Shown: positions 9,322 to 19,174, counted from the first letter of the stretch. The stretch is DNA of 64,000 bases from Natribaculum luteum (GCF_023008545.1 NZ_CP095397.1:3213199-3277198); one strand, 5' to 3'. The notes: generated by a model from the sequence alone, not told the origin. Made by a program: numbers and translations.

Positions 9322-11133
9322 TCACTCTGAATCTGAATTTATGTAGTAAAGATTAAATTCACCGTTCGATTGGATCTGGTGAATTCCAGGTTTGTTTGTT
9401 GCAGAATTCAGCCCTTCTTCAGTGTGTCGAAGTCCCTGATAGGCTCGCTGTTCTCGCTGGTAATCCGTAGATGTGAGTACGAGATACCGATCCGATTCGT
9501 AATGTGTAACGAGCCCATCGTCGAATGCCGTTTCAGATGCGCTCTCGTGCAGTCGCATCCGTTCTGCGTTCCCATTTACCGCATCGTCGTACCGGTTGGC
9601 AGTGCCCCGCAAACCGACAATACCGACACCTTCGTCTTGGTTCGTGAAAGCCGTTTCATACCCGCTGATCTCCCCTTCGGAAACGTGTGGTGACGCATTA
9701 TAGATATACGGCGAGGGGAATACGGCTGCGAGCGACAGGATTACCAGAACGCTAAAGCCCACGGTGAACAGCGCGTGGCCGGATCGGCCCGCAACGCCGG
9801 AACGTCGCCGACGAAGCCCCGCCAGAATCACAGAGAGCGAAATCGAACCGAGAATCGTGACGAACAGCATCATCAGCCCGAACGCGCGAAAGTACATCTT
9901 CGAGCCCGGCGTGAGGAAGTAGATCACGAACAGACAGCCCAGACCCGACAGGCCGACGACGAAGTACGTCGTCTCGGCGCGAACGCTCTCGAGTCGGTTC
10001 CAGCGGACGAGGACGCCGAGGACGAGCAGGCCCGCGAGTAGCGTGAACACGAGCTGTGGGAAAAAGAGCTTGACGAAGATCTCGAGCAGACTGCCGCCGA
10101 TCGCCTGGAGCGACGCCCCTTGCGTGGTGACGGACGACCCTGCGCCCACGCCGTCCCCGAAGACGACCTCGACGACGGATCCGAAGAAGTAGGTGATCGT
10201 GTCGGAGACGAAGCCGTGGTTCGAAACCCACAGCAAGAAGACCGCGATCAGGAAGAGCAGTTGACTGTACACGGGCGTCTGGCCGGCGATCTGCCCGCTA
10301 CTCGCTACCCGTCGAGCGAGGTACTGGACGGTGGCGATCCCGAGGAAGACGACGATCAGGTGGGCGGCGAGCTGTGGGTGGTACGTGACGATCGCGATCG
10401 ACACGAGCGCGAACAGGACGCCGATTGCCGAGACCGTCGTCACGTCCCGACCGGCGTCGACGTACTTCGCGAACAGGTACACGAACAGCGCGGAGAACAA
10501 CACCGCCTGCGACATCGCGTGGGCGGACATGTACATCGAGATCGTCGTGATCGGCAACAGCAAGAACGCGGAGAACGTGGCGACGACGACCGCCAGTCGT
10601 TTCGGAACGATCGCCCCGACACAGAGGGGCACGAAGACGAAGAACACGAGCGACGCCAGCAACACGACGAACAGCATCGATCGCGAGAGCGGAATCCCGA
10701 GTGCGGCGTTGATCACGACCGTCACCGTGTGGATCCCGGGATAGAACAGGTCGAACGGCGTGATCGTCCCCTCGCTGATCGCTCGAGCCCACCCGAGGTG
10801 GGTCAGCGCGTCGTGTTGCCCGTAGAAGTGATAGCCGCGGACGATCGGCAAGCCGGCGAAGACGGTCGCCGCCGTGCCGCCAAGCACGAGTGCGGCGGAT
10901 CGCACGCCTCGATCCCGGCCAGTCGTAGACGCAAGCGCAACGGACAGCGCGACGACGAACGCGACGATCAACCCCGCCCAGACCCGGTCGGGCGTCATCG
11001 AGTAGATCGAGATCTCGTACCCCGTGGCCGGATTCGCGTGTGCCACGAGCGCAGCAGCGGCGACCGAGAGAAAGCCGATCGAGAGCGCGATCTTCAGTCG
11101 AAGTCGTCTCCTGGATACTGGTTGCTGTGACAT
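9322..11133 (-). CDS. polytopic membrane protein, GT-C-like, possible glycosyltransferase
   Basis: 603 residues with about 12-13 membrane segments up to residue 465, then a soluble tail of about 130 residues. The loop after the third membrane segment reads YGQHDALTHLGWARAI; an acidic pair in the first large outside loop is typical of GT-C membrane glycosyltransferases, which use lipid-linked sugar donors. This is an inference from layout, not a recognised family. Position between the flippase/phosphatase block and DUF1616 supports a surface-glycan role. The 3' end is AT-richer than the 5' end, so the boundary of the accessory block falls inside or next to this gene. ATG at 11133 is clear. Confidence 0.7.
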   Translation of the reverse strand: MSQQPVSRRRLRLKIALSIGFLSVAAAALVAHANPATGYEISIYSMTPDRVWAGLIVAFVVALSVALASTTGRDRGVRSAALVLGGTAATVFAGLPIVRGYHFYGQHDALTHLGWARAISEGTITPFDLFYPGIHTVTVVINAALGIPLSRSMLFVVLLASLVFFVFVPLCVGAIVPKRLAVVVATFSAFLLLPITTISMYMSAHAMSQAVLFSALFVYLFAKYVDAGRDVTTVSAIGVLFALVSIAIVTYHPQLAAHLIVVFLGIATVQYLARRVASSGQIAGQTPVYSQLLFLIAVFLLWVSNHGFVSDTITYFFGSVVEVVFGDGVGAGSSVTTQGASLQAIGGSLLEIFVKLFFPQLVFTLLAGLLVLGVLVRWNRLESVRAETTYFVVGLSGLGCLFVIYFLTPGSKMYFRAFGLMMLFVTILGSISLSVILAGLRRRRSGVAGRSGHALFTVGFSVLVILSLAAVFPSPYIYNASPHVSEGEISGYETAFTNQDEGVGIVGLRGTANRYDDAVNGNAERMRLHESASETAFDDGLVTHYESDRYLVLTSTDYQREQRAYQGLRHTEEGLNSATNKPGIHQIQSNGEFNLYYINSDSE

Positions 11134-11250
11134 TCCACTCGAGTTCGAAGACCGGAAAATGCCGAATTGTTATTCTCTCTGTGATGGCAGTTAGCGCCCT
11201 ACTACCTCGACGGCCGTCAGTGTAGCTGGCTGAAACTCGAGTCGGATCGG

Positions 11251-12432
11251 TCACTCGTCGTCTTCGTCTTCGTCGTCTTCGTCTTCGTCGTCTTCGTCTT
11301 CGTCGTCTTCGTCTTCTTCGTCGTCTTCGTCTTCTTCGTCGTCTTCGTCCTCATCATCCTCCTCTTCTGCACTGTCGTCATCGTCGCTACCCACGGCTTC
11401 CTCGCTCTCCACGTCACTCTCCTCGAGCACGTCGGTCCAGAGATACGCGTGTCGATACGCGTTCTCGTTGGTCGGAGTCTCGGGAACGCCGTCGGCGTAC
11501 AGCAACACCGAGATGCGAACGGTCCCGTCCTCGGCCGTGGGCGTGACGTTCCGTTCGTCACGTACCGTCTCGCCGTCGCCGAGCGTGTACTCGAGTCGCT
11601 GTAGCTCGGTCCGTTCGACCACCTCGCCGTCCTCGAGGCGCTGCTCCTGAATCACGACGGTGTAGGACGTCTCCCGATTTTCTTCGTTCTCGAGGGCGAC
11701 GACGAGCGGGATCGACTCGCCCGGTTCGATCGACGACTGGTAGCCCGATGCAACGAATTCGCCCGAGTCGTCCTCCGTGAGTAGTTGCAGGCTCGTGTAC
11801 CGTTCGCCCTCCTGGGGTGTGGCGAGCGCGTAGCCGACGGTCGTCAGTGCGAGCACCATGCTGAGCGCGAGGATCACGTTGACGGTCGTCTGGGCCGACG
11901 AATCGGTCTCGAATATCACGGCCCGAACTGCGGCGATGCGTCCGGCGACGTCGAGCCGGTACCGATCGGAGGGAGGGACGCGAAGCCGTCGAACGCTGGC
12001 GAGGGCGACGCCGACCAGGACGAAACAGCCCACGGCACCGACGACCGTCCGCTGTGTGAATCCCCAGGGCGTCGTAGCGATGGTCAGCCCCAGAAGCGGG
12101 ATCAGTGCGACGCTCATCCCGAAGGAAAGCGCCGCTCGTTCGACGTCGCTGACGTCTCTGGTCTGCTGGACGAGCGACGTCTCGCCAGCTTCGAGCGGTG
12201 ACGACCGGGGAAACAGCACCGAGACGGTCGCGTAGCCGGGTGCGAGGAACAACAGCGGGAACCCGATTGCGACCCGGACGAGCGACGACTCGAGGTCGCC
12301 GACCGCCAGTAGCGTGACGGCGACGACGGTGAACCCGGCGACGCCGAGCAGGTCGGTCGGGACGTGCTCGCTCCACTGCCGAACGGTGGTGAACGGGCGG
12401 GCGACGATCGTTCGAATTGGAACGTCTCTCAT
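11251..12432 (-). CDS. DUF1616 membrane protein with acidic repeat tail
   Basis: 393 residues. Four membrane segments (about 28-75 and 105-150, with another near 185) surround the DUF1616 signature region FPLLFLAPGYATVSVLFP. A C-terminal extracytoplasmic beta-rich domain of about 130 residues follows, with EPGESIPLVVALENEENRE resembling DUF1616/CARDB-like surface modules. The last 35 or so residues are only Glu and Asp, encoded by a GTC/TTC microsatellite (11255-11350). Haloarchaeal DUF1616 genes commonly lie in glycosylation or exopolysaccharide clusters, consistent with this location. Function unknown. Confidence 0.82.
   Translation of the reverse strand: MRDVPIRTIVARPFTTVRQWSEHVPTDLLGVAGFTVVAVTLLAVGDLESSLVRVAIGFPLLFLAPGYATVSVLFPRSSPLEAGETSLVQQTRDVSDVERAALSFGMSVALIPLLGLTIATTPWGFTQRTVVGAVGCFVLVGVALASVRRLRVPPSDRYRLDVAGRIAAVRAVIFETDSSAQTTVNVILALSMVLALTTVGYALATPQEGERYTSLQLLTEDDSGEFVASGYQSSIEPGESIPLVVALENEENRETSYTVVIQEQRLEDGEVVERTELQRLEYTLGDGETVRDERNVTPTAEDGTVRISVLLYADGVPETPTNENAYRHAYLWTDVLEESDVESEEAVGSDDDDSAEEEDDEDEDDEEDEDDEEDEDDEDEDDEDEDDEDEDDE
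11255..11350. repeat. in-frame microsatellite encoding a poly-Asp/Glu tail
   Basis: About 96 bp built from a 15-bp unit (TCGTCGTCTTCGTCT) repeated four times, followed by two 18-bp variants. On the coding (minus) strand it encodes E/D blocks at the C-terminus of the DUF1616 protein. The unit length is a multiple of three, so slippage changes tail length without shifting frame. Confidence 0.9.
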
Positions 12433-12548
12433 TCGTCTCTAGTTATCGCCTGCTCGACTGGTCGAACGTTTGTTAATAGTCGCGTAACTAGGCGTTCCAC
12501 GGGTATACTCCCACCGTTACAATCCCGCTCGGCGGGCTCGTGTGACCG

Positions 12549-13166
12549 ATGTGGCCCTGGGAGCACGCGCTCGTCGGCTACCTGGTGTATTCACTGTTCT
12601 GTCACGGCTACTACCGCGAGCGGCCGGGCGAACTCGAGGCACTCGTCGTCGCCGTCGCGTCCGTCCTCCCCGACGTGGTCGACAAGCCCCTCGCCTGGCA
12701 GTTCGAGGTGTTCCAGTCCGGCTACGCGCTCGGTCACTCGATCTTCTTTACCGTCCCGCTCGCGGTCGCCGCAGGTGCGATCGCCCGCCAATACGGACGC
12801 ACTCGAGTCGGCGTGGCGTTCGCGATCGGATACAGCTTTCACCTCGTCGGCGACGTCGTTCCGATCTACCTCTCGGCGGGCGTGTGGACGATCCGGCACC
12901 TCTACTGGCCGGTCGTCGTCGTCGAGGGTACGGGACACGACGGGTTCGTCACTGGCGTCAGGACCAACCTGATTCCGTACCTCGAGACGGTTCTCGCGCT
13001 CGAGCCGACGCCAGCCCTGTCGATCCGGGCTGGCGCGCTCGCGGGGACGATGCTGCTCTGGCACGTCGACGGCAGGCCCGGCCTGCGGCCGTTTCAGACG
13101 GTGATGGCCGCGTCGTACGCGATTCTCGAGCGATACGGACCACTCGAGCCAGGTTCACGTAACTGA
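12549..13166 (+). CDS. YdjM/DUF457-type membrane-bound metal-dependent hydrolase homologue
   Basis: 205 residues. The N-terminus MWPWEHALVGYLVYSLFCH with EHAL, the central SVLPDVVDKP, GHSIFF and the later SFHLVGDVV give the spaced His and Asp residues and membrane segments of the YdjM (DUF457) family. These are predicted membrane metal-dependent hydrolases of unknown substrate. Transcribed away from the DUF1616 gene across a 116-bp gap that probably holds divergent promoters. Confidence 0.8.
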   Translation: MWPWEHALVGYLVYSLFCHGYYRERPGELEALVVAVASVLPDVVDKPLAWQFEVFQSGYALGHSIFFTVPLAVAAGAIARQYGRTRVGVAFAIGYSFHLVGDVVPIYLSAGVWTIRHLYWPVVVVEGTGHDGFVTGVRTNLIPYLETVLALEPTPALSIRAGALAGTMLLWHVDGRPGLRPFQTVMAASYAILERYGPLEPGSRN

Positions 13167-13392
13167 ACGAAACAGTCAGTAACTGGTGACTACCCGGTCG
13201 CCCTTCGCCGGGGTGGCGACGCCTGATCACGTCCCGTGGCGGAAACAGGGCGATTACAAAGAGTACGTCGGTCGATCCGTGATCTATGATCGATCGGCCG
13301 CGTTTCAGCCACTGTGGGACGGTGAGAGCCAGTAACAGCCGACGAGCAGCAGACGAAGCAGCAGACGTGGACGTGGAGGTCGAAACGCGCAC

Positions 13393-14403
13393 ATGAGCGT
13401 CGACGTTCGCGTCGCGACGGACGACGACGTATCGCGGTGGAACGGGTACGTCGACCGATCGCCACACGGGACGCTGTTCCACGAGTACGAGGCGCTGCGA
13501 GTGCAAGCGGAGCACTCCGGTGCGACGTTGCACCCGTTGATCGGGTACAAGGGACAGGAACCGGTCGGGCTCTTCCCCGTCTTCGAGATCAGAAAGCAGT
13601 TCGTCACGACGGCGTTCTCGCCGCCGCCGCACCTCCGGATCCCCTACCTCGGCCCGGCGTTTCTGAATATGGACAAGCTGAAACAGCGAAAACGCGAGCG
13701 GCGACGCCAGCAGTTCATGGACGGCTGTTTCGACTGGATCGAGACGGAACTGGGGCCGAAGTACGCCCACGTCAGGACGGGGACGACGTACACGGACTCG
13801 CGGCAGTTCAAGTGGCACGAGTACGACGTCACGCCGGAGTACACCTACGTCGTCGACCTCGAGGGGTCACGAGAGGAACTGCTGATGACGTTCAGCAGCG
13901 ACGCCCGGCGCAATATCACGAACACGCCCGAGGACAGTTACGAAATCGAGGAGGGAGGCATCGACGCCATCCGCGACATCACGACGCAGGTACGACACCG
14001 GTACGAATCGCAGGGAATCAGATTCGACGTGCCGGCCGAGTTCGTGATCGACCTCTACGAACGGTCGGAAAACGGTCACGTTCGGCCGTACACGCTCTCC
14101 CACGACGGCGAGTTCGTCGGTGGCATCCTCGCCTACGAGCACGACGACACGGCCGCCCGGTGGCTCGGCGGCGTCCGAACCGACGTCGACGTCGACCTCC
14201 CGACGAACGACCTCCTCGACTGGGCGGTGATGAGCGACGGTCTCGAGCGGGGCCTCGCGGCGTACGACCTGGTCGGTGCCGACACGCCGCGGATCAACTC
14301 CTACAAGGCGAAGTTCAACCCGTCGCTGCGAACGTACTACAGCATCGAGTACGGAACGTGGGGGATGCAGACGTTCGCACAGCTGTACAACTCCGTGAAG
14401 TGA
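13393..14403 (+). CDS. FemAB/GNAT-like peptidyl- or acyl-transferase
   Basis: 336 residues with two GNAT-like halves. An N-terminal YVDRSPHGTLFHEYEAL is followed by IGYKGQEPVGLFPVFE and the LKQRKRERRRQQF basic segment, then a C-terminal GGILAYEHDDTAARWLGG and NDLLDWAVMSDGLERGLAAYDLVGAD. Bacterial FemAB proteins add amino acids from aminoacyl-tRNA to cell-wall precursors. Haloarchaea lack murein, so relatives probably modify glycans or lipids. It has the same length and order of motifs as the protein at 62354-63364 and, like it, neighbours a phosphatase-superfamily gene. ATG at 13393 fits. Confidence 0.8.
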   Translation: MSVDVRVATDDDVSRWNGYVDRSPHGTLFHEYEALRVQAEHSGATLHPLIGYKGQEPVGLFPVFEIRKQFVTTAFSPPPHLRIPYLGPAFLNMDKLKQRKRERRRQQFMDGCFDWIETELGPKYAHVRTGTTYTDSRQFKWHEYDVTPEYTYVVDLEGSREELLMTFSSDARRNITNTPEDSYEIEEGGIDAIRDITTQVRHRYESQGIRFDVPAEFVIDLYERSENGHVRPYTLSHDGEFVGGILAYEHDDTAARWLGGVRTDVDVDLPTNDLLDWAVMSDGLERGLAAYDLVGADTPRINSYKAKFNPSLRTYYSIEYGTWGMQTFAQLYNSVK

Positions 14404-14494
14404 CCGCTTTGGGTCCTGTAACGCGTCCGTACCCTCCCGAAACGTCCACGAACACGTATCATAACGAAGGGAATTCACGAGAGACCGAACGACG

Positions 14495-16117
14495 ATGGGC
14501 TCTCACTCCGACCTGCAGACGCTCTTGATCGGGATCGACGCTGCCTGCGAGCGCGTCCTCGAGCCGCTGTTCGACGCCGACGAGTTGCCGACACTGGCAT
14601 CGATATTCGAAACGGGGGCGAGCGGTCCGCTCGAGTCCCAGATCCCGCCGTGGACGGCGTCGGCGTGGCCGTCGCTGTACACCGGAACGAACCCGGGCAA
14701 ACACGGCGTCTTCAGCTTCCTCTCGTTCGACGGCTACGACTGGGACGTGGTCAACGCGACGGACGTCCGCGAACGGACGGTCTGGGAACTGCTCGACCGC
14801 CACGGGGAGACGAGCGTCGTCGTCAACGTGCCGGTGACCCACCCGCCACGCACGTTCGACGGCGCGCTGATTCCGGGCTACACCGCACCGGAGGACCCCG
14901 ACTGCCACCCCGACGGCCTGCTCGAGGAGGTCCGGGACGCGATCGGGGAGTATCGCGTCTACCCCTCCCGCGAGGACGGCGTCGACCTCGCGGACGCGTA
15001 CCGCTCGTGCGTGCGAACTCGAGGGGAGGCGTTTCGATACCTCGCTGATCGGTTCGATCCATCGTTCGGGTTCGTTCAGTTCCAGGCGACCGACTCGATC
15101 TTCCACCGACGACCGGACGACGACGTGGCGATCCGGACGATCTACCGCGAAGTGGATCGGCAGATCGAGCGAACCCTCGACGCGTGTGACCCCGACACCG
15201 TGATCGTCGCCAGCGACCACGGCATGGGCCCGTACGACGGCTACGAGTTCCGCGTCAACGACTTCCTTCGCGAGAGGGGATACGTCGAGACTCAGAGCGG
15301 CGGCCGTGGAATGCCGACGTGGGCGACGCTTCGCGATCGCAACCTCAAGGAGGGCGAAGAGGCGACGCGTGACGGCGGCGAACGCACTCCGCTCGAGCAC
15401 GCGATGGCGGCCGCGGCGTCCGTCGGCCTGACGAGCCAGCGCCTGGGTGGCGTCCTCGAGCGGGTCGGACTCGCGGAGTTCGTGGCCGAACGCGTGCCCG
15501 CCGAGCTCGTCAGTGCGGGGGCCGAGCAGGTGGACTTCCCCGAATCGACGGCGTACGTCCGCTCCCGGATCGAACTCGGCGTCAGGATCAACCTGGAGGG
15601 TCGCGAACCCGACGGCGTCGTCCCGCCCGCTGCGTACGAGTCCGTTCGGTCGGAACTCGTCGACGCGCTGCGGTCGGTCACCACGCCCGACGGCGAGCCG
15701 GTGTTCGAAACGGTCGCCCCGCGCGAGGAGTACTTCCACGGCCCCGAGAGCGACCGGGCGGTCGACGTCGTCACCGTCCCGGCGGCGTTCGACCACTTCC
15801 TCTCCGCGACGCTCCGAGGCGACCAGTTCGGCCAGCCGAGCGAGCCGTGGAATCACAAACTCGAGGGAGTCGTCGCCGTGGCCGGCGACGGCGTCGATCC
15901 CGCCTCCGGCGCCGGGAACGCCCACCTCTTCGACGTCGCACCGACCGTGCTGGCGTCGCTCGGCGTGCCCGCCGACGAGCGGATGGACGGCGACGTCCTC
16001 CCCTGTGTCGAGTCGGCGGGAACCCGACAGTACCCGCGGTTCGACGGCGACCGGTCGGTCGAGACCGCCGACGAAGACGTCGAGCGGCGACTCGCCGACC
16101 TCGGCTACCTCGAGTGA
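14495..16117 (+). CDS. alkaline phosphatase superfamily protein
   Basis: 540 residues. Metal-ligand Asp is in LIGIDAACERVL, the nucleophile Thr in PPWTASAWPSLYTG, and further metal ligands in VIVASDHGMGPYDG; the C-terminus is ADLGYLE. Clearly homologous to the proteins at 7365 and 63366, with an especially similar block VDFPESTAYVRSRIELGVRINLEGREP shared with the latter. It lies 91 bp after the FemAB-like gene on the same strand, so the two probably form a unit. Predicted phosphodiesterase or phosphatase of glycan or nucleotide-sugar metabolism; substrate unknown. Confidence 0.86.
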   Translation: MGSHSDLQTLLIGIDAACERVLEPLFDADELPTLASIFETGASGPLESQIPPWTASAWPSLYTGTNPGKHGVFSFLSFDGYDWDVVNATDVRERTVWELLDRHGETSVVVNVPVTHPPRTFDGALIPGYTAPEDPDCHPDGLLEEVRDAIGEYRVYPSREDGVDLADAYRSCVRTRGEAFRYLADRFDPSFGFVQFQATDSIFHRRPDDDVAIRTIYREVDRQIERTLDACDPDTVIVASDHGMGPYDGYEFRVNDFLRERGYVETQSGGRGMPTWATLRDRNLKEGEEATRDGGERTPLEHAMAAAASVGLTSQRLGGVLERVGLAEFVAERVPAELVSAGAEQVDFPESTAYVRSRIELGVRINLEGREPDGVVPPAAYESVRSELVDALRSVTTPDGEPVFETVAPREEYFHGPESDRAVDVVTVPAAFDHFLSATLRGDQFGQPSEPWNHKLEGVVAVAGDGVDPASGAGNAHLFDVAPTVLASLGVPADERMDGDVLPCVESAGTRQYPRFDGDRSVETADEDVERRLADLGYLE

Positions 16118-16444
16118 CTCTCTATTGTATATAGCGACATGCGATTCATAAGGGCGAAATCAGACGATCCCAGGATCCGATGTCGGCCTCACACGCAGTA
16201 ACCTCGTCGACCCCCGTTGGCCCTACACGAAAATCGCCACCGACACTGCCGGTTTGGCTCACCATCCCGTGTGACGATCGACGACGCCTCCTAGATATCG
16301 CGGTACCCCGTCTGAACGGATCCCGCCGTAGCGTCTCACTTCCAACCGGTACTCGGAAAGGGAAGACCGACGAAACCTCGAGCCTCGGGTCTCGGGTCGA
16401 CGAGCTGGCGAGCGACCGGAACGGGCCCCACGGTCCCGTGGCCG
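16118..16444. other. intergenic region between convergent genes
   Basis: 327 bases between the plus-strand phosphatase-superfamily gene and the minus-strand recombinase. Open frames here have unnatural composition and no recognisable domain. No repeat, terminator hairpin or RNA gene was recognised. Confidence 0.5.
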
Positions 16445-17446
16445 TCAGGTAGTGACCGTGTAGATGTGCTCGAGGTAGGTGTCCCGGACGCGGTCGCCCC
16501 AGTTGTGGGTGTAGGTGTCGATAACGTCGCTCGCGACGTCGCCGCGGAGGTACTTGACGACCCCGCGATCACCCGTCCGATCGCGCAGGTGCGTCGTGAA
16601 GAAGTGCCGGAAGTAGTGGGGTGTCACGTTCTCGTCGGCACCGCCGCCGGTCCGGTACCAGCCGTACTCTCTCGCGTACGTCTCGACGACGTGGTGGACG
16701 ACGTCCGGCGTGAGTCGTTCGCCCCACCGCTCGACGGTTCCGGTGAAAAGCGGCTCGGTCGCCGACTCGACGTCCGGGCGAATCGCGAGCCACCGGAGCA
16801 GCGCGCGCTCGAGTTCGTCGTCGACGGGGATCACCGTCTCGCGCTTGCGTTTGTTCGAAGCCGTTCGGAGTTCGCCGCCCGACTCCCGGCCGTACGTGTG
16901 TTCGGCCGAGACGTACAGCGAGTTCGGTCGTTCGCCAATCTGTGCCCGCGGGTACCACGACTGGACCTCGTGGTCGAGGTTCAGATCAATCAGGTCGAGA
17001 TTACACAGCTCGCCGGCCCTGATCCCGGTCTTCAGGAGCGTGAGGACGATCGCCTCGTGGAGCGGGTGACGAACGGTCGCGACGAAGTTGCGCATCTCCT
17101 CGAGCGAGACGTCTCGGCGTGACGGGTTCGATTCGATCGACTCGCTCATCTCCTCCAAGACGAGCTCCATCGGGTTGTCATCGTGTCGTCCGACCCGCTC
17201 GAGGTAGCCGTAGAACCGGTTGAGATACGACGCGTACGTCGCGACCGTACTCTCGGCGTGGGCAGACCGGAGTTCGTGCGTGAAGGCCATACAGTCCCGG
17301 TACTCGGCCTCCGTCGGCGTCTTGTCGAACCGTTCTTCGAGGAACGTTTCGAACTCCGAGAGCACCCGGCGATAGGCCGACGCGGTCCGCTCGTTGCGTC
17401 CGTGGTACTCGATGTCTTCGAGGAAGTACTCGACTGATTCACTCAT
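16445..17446 (-). CDS. tyrosine recombinase/integrase (XerC/D-like)
   Basis: 333 residues with an N-terminal SAM-like core-binding domain (about 5-90) and a C-terminal catalytic domain. Catalytic residues that can be placed are Arg143 (KTGIRAGELCNL), the HxxR box His277-Arg280 (PHYFRHFF) and Tyr312 (IDTYTHNWG). The His or Trp usually found in the LGHS-like motif before the Tyr is not obvious; the segment reads KYLRGDVASDV. The start overlaps the end of the DUF5805 gene by 8 bp, so they are co-translated. Haloarchaeal chromosomes carry such pairs without an obvious provirus; a role in chromosome or element resolution is inferred. Confidence 0.88.
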   Translation of the reverse strand: MSESVEYFLEDIEYHGRNERTASAYRRVLSEFETFLEERFDKTPTEAEYRDCMAFTHELRSAHAESTVATYASYLNRFYGYLERVGRHDDNPMELVLEEMSESIESNPSRRDVSLEEMRNFVATVRHPLHEAIVLTLLKTGIRAGELCNLDLIDLNLDHEVQSWYPRAQIGERPNSLYVSAEHTYGRESGGELRTASNKRKRETVIPVDDELERALLRWLAIRPDVESATEPLFTGTVERWGERLTPDVVHHVVETYAREYGWYRTGGGADENVTPHYFRHFFTTHLRDRTGDRGVVKYLRGDVASDVIDTYTHNWGDRVRDTYLEHIYTVTT

Positions 17447-17825
17447 GATCGGTCAGGACGTAGCCCCCCTCCCGTCCACGGTACTGAACGCGGTTATCCT
17501 CCTGGAGTCGGCCGAGCGCGTCGTCGAGGTCTGCCTCGACGTCCTCGATCAGCCGCTCGACGAGACCGTCCCAGTCGAGGACGCCCTCTTGCTCGAGGAC
17601 GGTGACGATCCGCTCTTCGAAGCCGTCGCCGTCGGGCTGTGTCGGCTGATCGCCGGTCGACTCGACGCCAGCCGTCGACGGAATCTCGAAGTCACGTCTA
17701 CCGGCCTGGACCATCGTTCGGACGAACTCGCTTTGACTCATCTCGAAGTCGTCGGCGTGGTCCGCCCACTCCTCTTTCTGGTACTGCGGGACGTACGTTT
17801 TTACCACGGCTCGGTCGTCGTCCAT
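17439..17825 (-). CDS. DUF5805-like small protein coupled to recombinase
   Basis: 128 residues. An N-terminal ribbon-helix-helix-like segment (AVVKTYVPQYQKEEWADHADDFEMSQSEFVRTMVQAG) is followed by an acidic linker and a C-terminal winged-helix-like part (LEQEGVLDWDGLVERLIEDVEADLDDALGRL). It matches the haloarchaeal DUF5805 family found directly upstream of XerC/D-like integrases. DNA binding and control or partnering of the recombinase are inferred from the RHH-like start and the 8-bp overlap. Confidence 0.75.
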   Translation of the reverse strand: MDDDRAVVKTYVPQYQKEEWADHADDFEMSQSEFVRTMVQAGRRDFEIPSTAGVESTGDQPTQPDGDGFEERIVTVLEQEGVLDWDGLVERLIEDVEADLDDALGRLQEDNRVQYRGREGGYVLTDHE

Positions 17826-18973
17826 ACGCTCGTTCTGGAATCCCGGTCACTTCAATCTATCCCACATTCACAAATAAGTGTATTTATCCGTGAGTGTAGA
17901 CCCCCAATACCACGCCGAGTAGCGACTTAGCTGTGCATCCAGTACTGCAACTCCAGCCTTGACAGTCCGATACTCACAAATACAAGAGCTATGGCTGCGG
18001 TCGATGGTCGACAGGCGATCGTGGCACAGGGGGCGTCGAGTCACACCAGACGTTTCACAAGAATTTCTATCACTGATCTATTATATCGGCCGCTGAGTTC
18101 AACCCCGTCTTCGAGACGCAAACCCCTGGGGTAACGGCCTCGAAACACGGTCGCACAATCATCGTCAGGCCATCACTTCCCCGCCCTCTCGACGACCAAC
18201 AGACGCCGATAAGCCAAGACGGCCCGGTGTTCTCGAGTTCGGCCACCGTGACGAACTCCAGGGTCGATCGCACTCGTCGACAGGGTGATCCGTCCTCGCA
18301 CTGTCGAGGTCGAATTGGTACGCTGTCGACGCCGCACGAGTGAGTTGGACGCCACCTGCCAGCCGATCGTTCTGGCAGTAGAACGTCACTCCACGCGAGA
18401 CGACGCAAGGAGGAAGGCGAGGTCGAGACGGGAAAGCCGTCGAAGGCGTGTGGTCGGTCGCAGCGGTTTCACCCTCGAGGACGACGTCACGCGCTCGAGA
18501 CGTGAACGCGCACACGGTCGGCGACGTCAGCGTCGATCGGAGTAAATCGGCTCGTCGACCGAGCTACCGACGCTCCCTCGAGGAACCGCTCGGATCGGCG
18601 TGCGTCGACGGAAGTCGGCGCGGTGAGACGAGCACGGTGAGTGCCGTGTTCGGCTGGTGGTTCCCTGTGGTAGCCAACCGGCGAGTCACGCGCGGTGTCG
18701 CAGCCGAGATACCCGTCGGCAAAGAACGTGACGCCACGCCGTTTCTGACGCGCCGCCCGACGTGTCTTCGCGGTCGGGTATCTGTGGCGATTTCGTGGCG
18801 ACCACCACGTTCCAACGGTGCTCACAACCACCACGTCGGGGATGGGACGACGCCCGTTCAAGCAGCACGCCGTCTGTGGCGACGAGCGTACGGTCGGGTC
18901 AGCAGCGGCGACGTTCTCGAGGGTGGCGACGTCCGAGTATGAACTGATAAATCAGATAGCGCTATATGAAGTA
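17826..18973. other. gene-poor region of about 1.15 kb
   Basis: No open frame here has plausible protein composition: all are rich in Arg, Ser and Thr, as expected for shadow frames. The left 250 bases are AT-richer and may hold the promoter of the DUF5805/recombinase pair. The rest, about 18170-18940, has gene-like GC content but no recognised gene, tRNA or repeat array. It ends at the IS insertion site. It could hold a non-coding RNA or an eroded gene; nothing specific can be supported. Confidence 0.45.
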
Positions 18974-19069
18974 CGCCCGTGTGCTGCTGCGAATACCCCG
19001 AAATCCGTGCACGAGATTCGCGTCTGTCGGTTGGAATCGGTCCAGAATACAGGCCGACCAAGGAATCAC

Positions 19070-19100
19070 GACCGCCACTCACCACCCGTGAGTGGCGGTC
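19070..19100. terminator. perfect inverted repeat downstream of the transposase
   Basis: GACCGCCACTCA at 19070-19081 and TGAGTGGCGGTC at 19089-19100 form a perfect 12-bp stem with a 7-base loop, 75 bp past the transposase stop and inside the element. It could stabilise or terminate the transposase transcript or serve as a subterminal transposase site. Confidence 0.55.
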
Positions 19101-19174
19101 TGGTGGGCGAGAACGGTATAATCAGTCGATTTAGACAGTGATACCTCTTGGGAAGGGCAAGCACAGAGCGGGAT

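Noticed and set aside
14459..15925. A 488-codon minus-strand frame over the phosphatase-superfamily gene
   Set aside because: Antisense shadow; the plus strand carries a clear family match with catalytic motifs.
18165..18942. Several 110-165 codon frames in the gene-free region
   Set aside because: All are rich in Arg, Ser and Thr, overlap each other on both strands, and show no haloarchaeal acidic bias or known motif.
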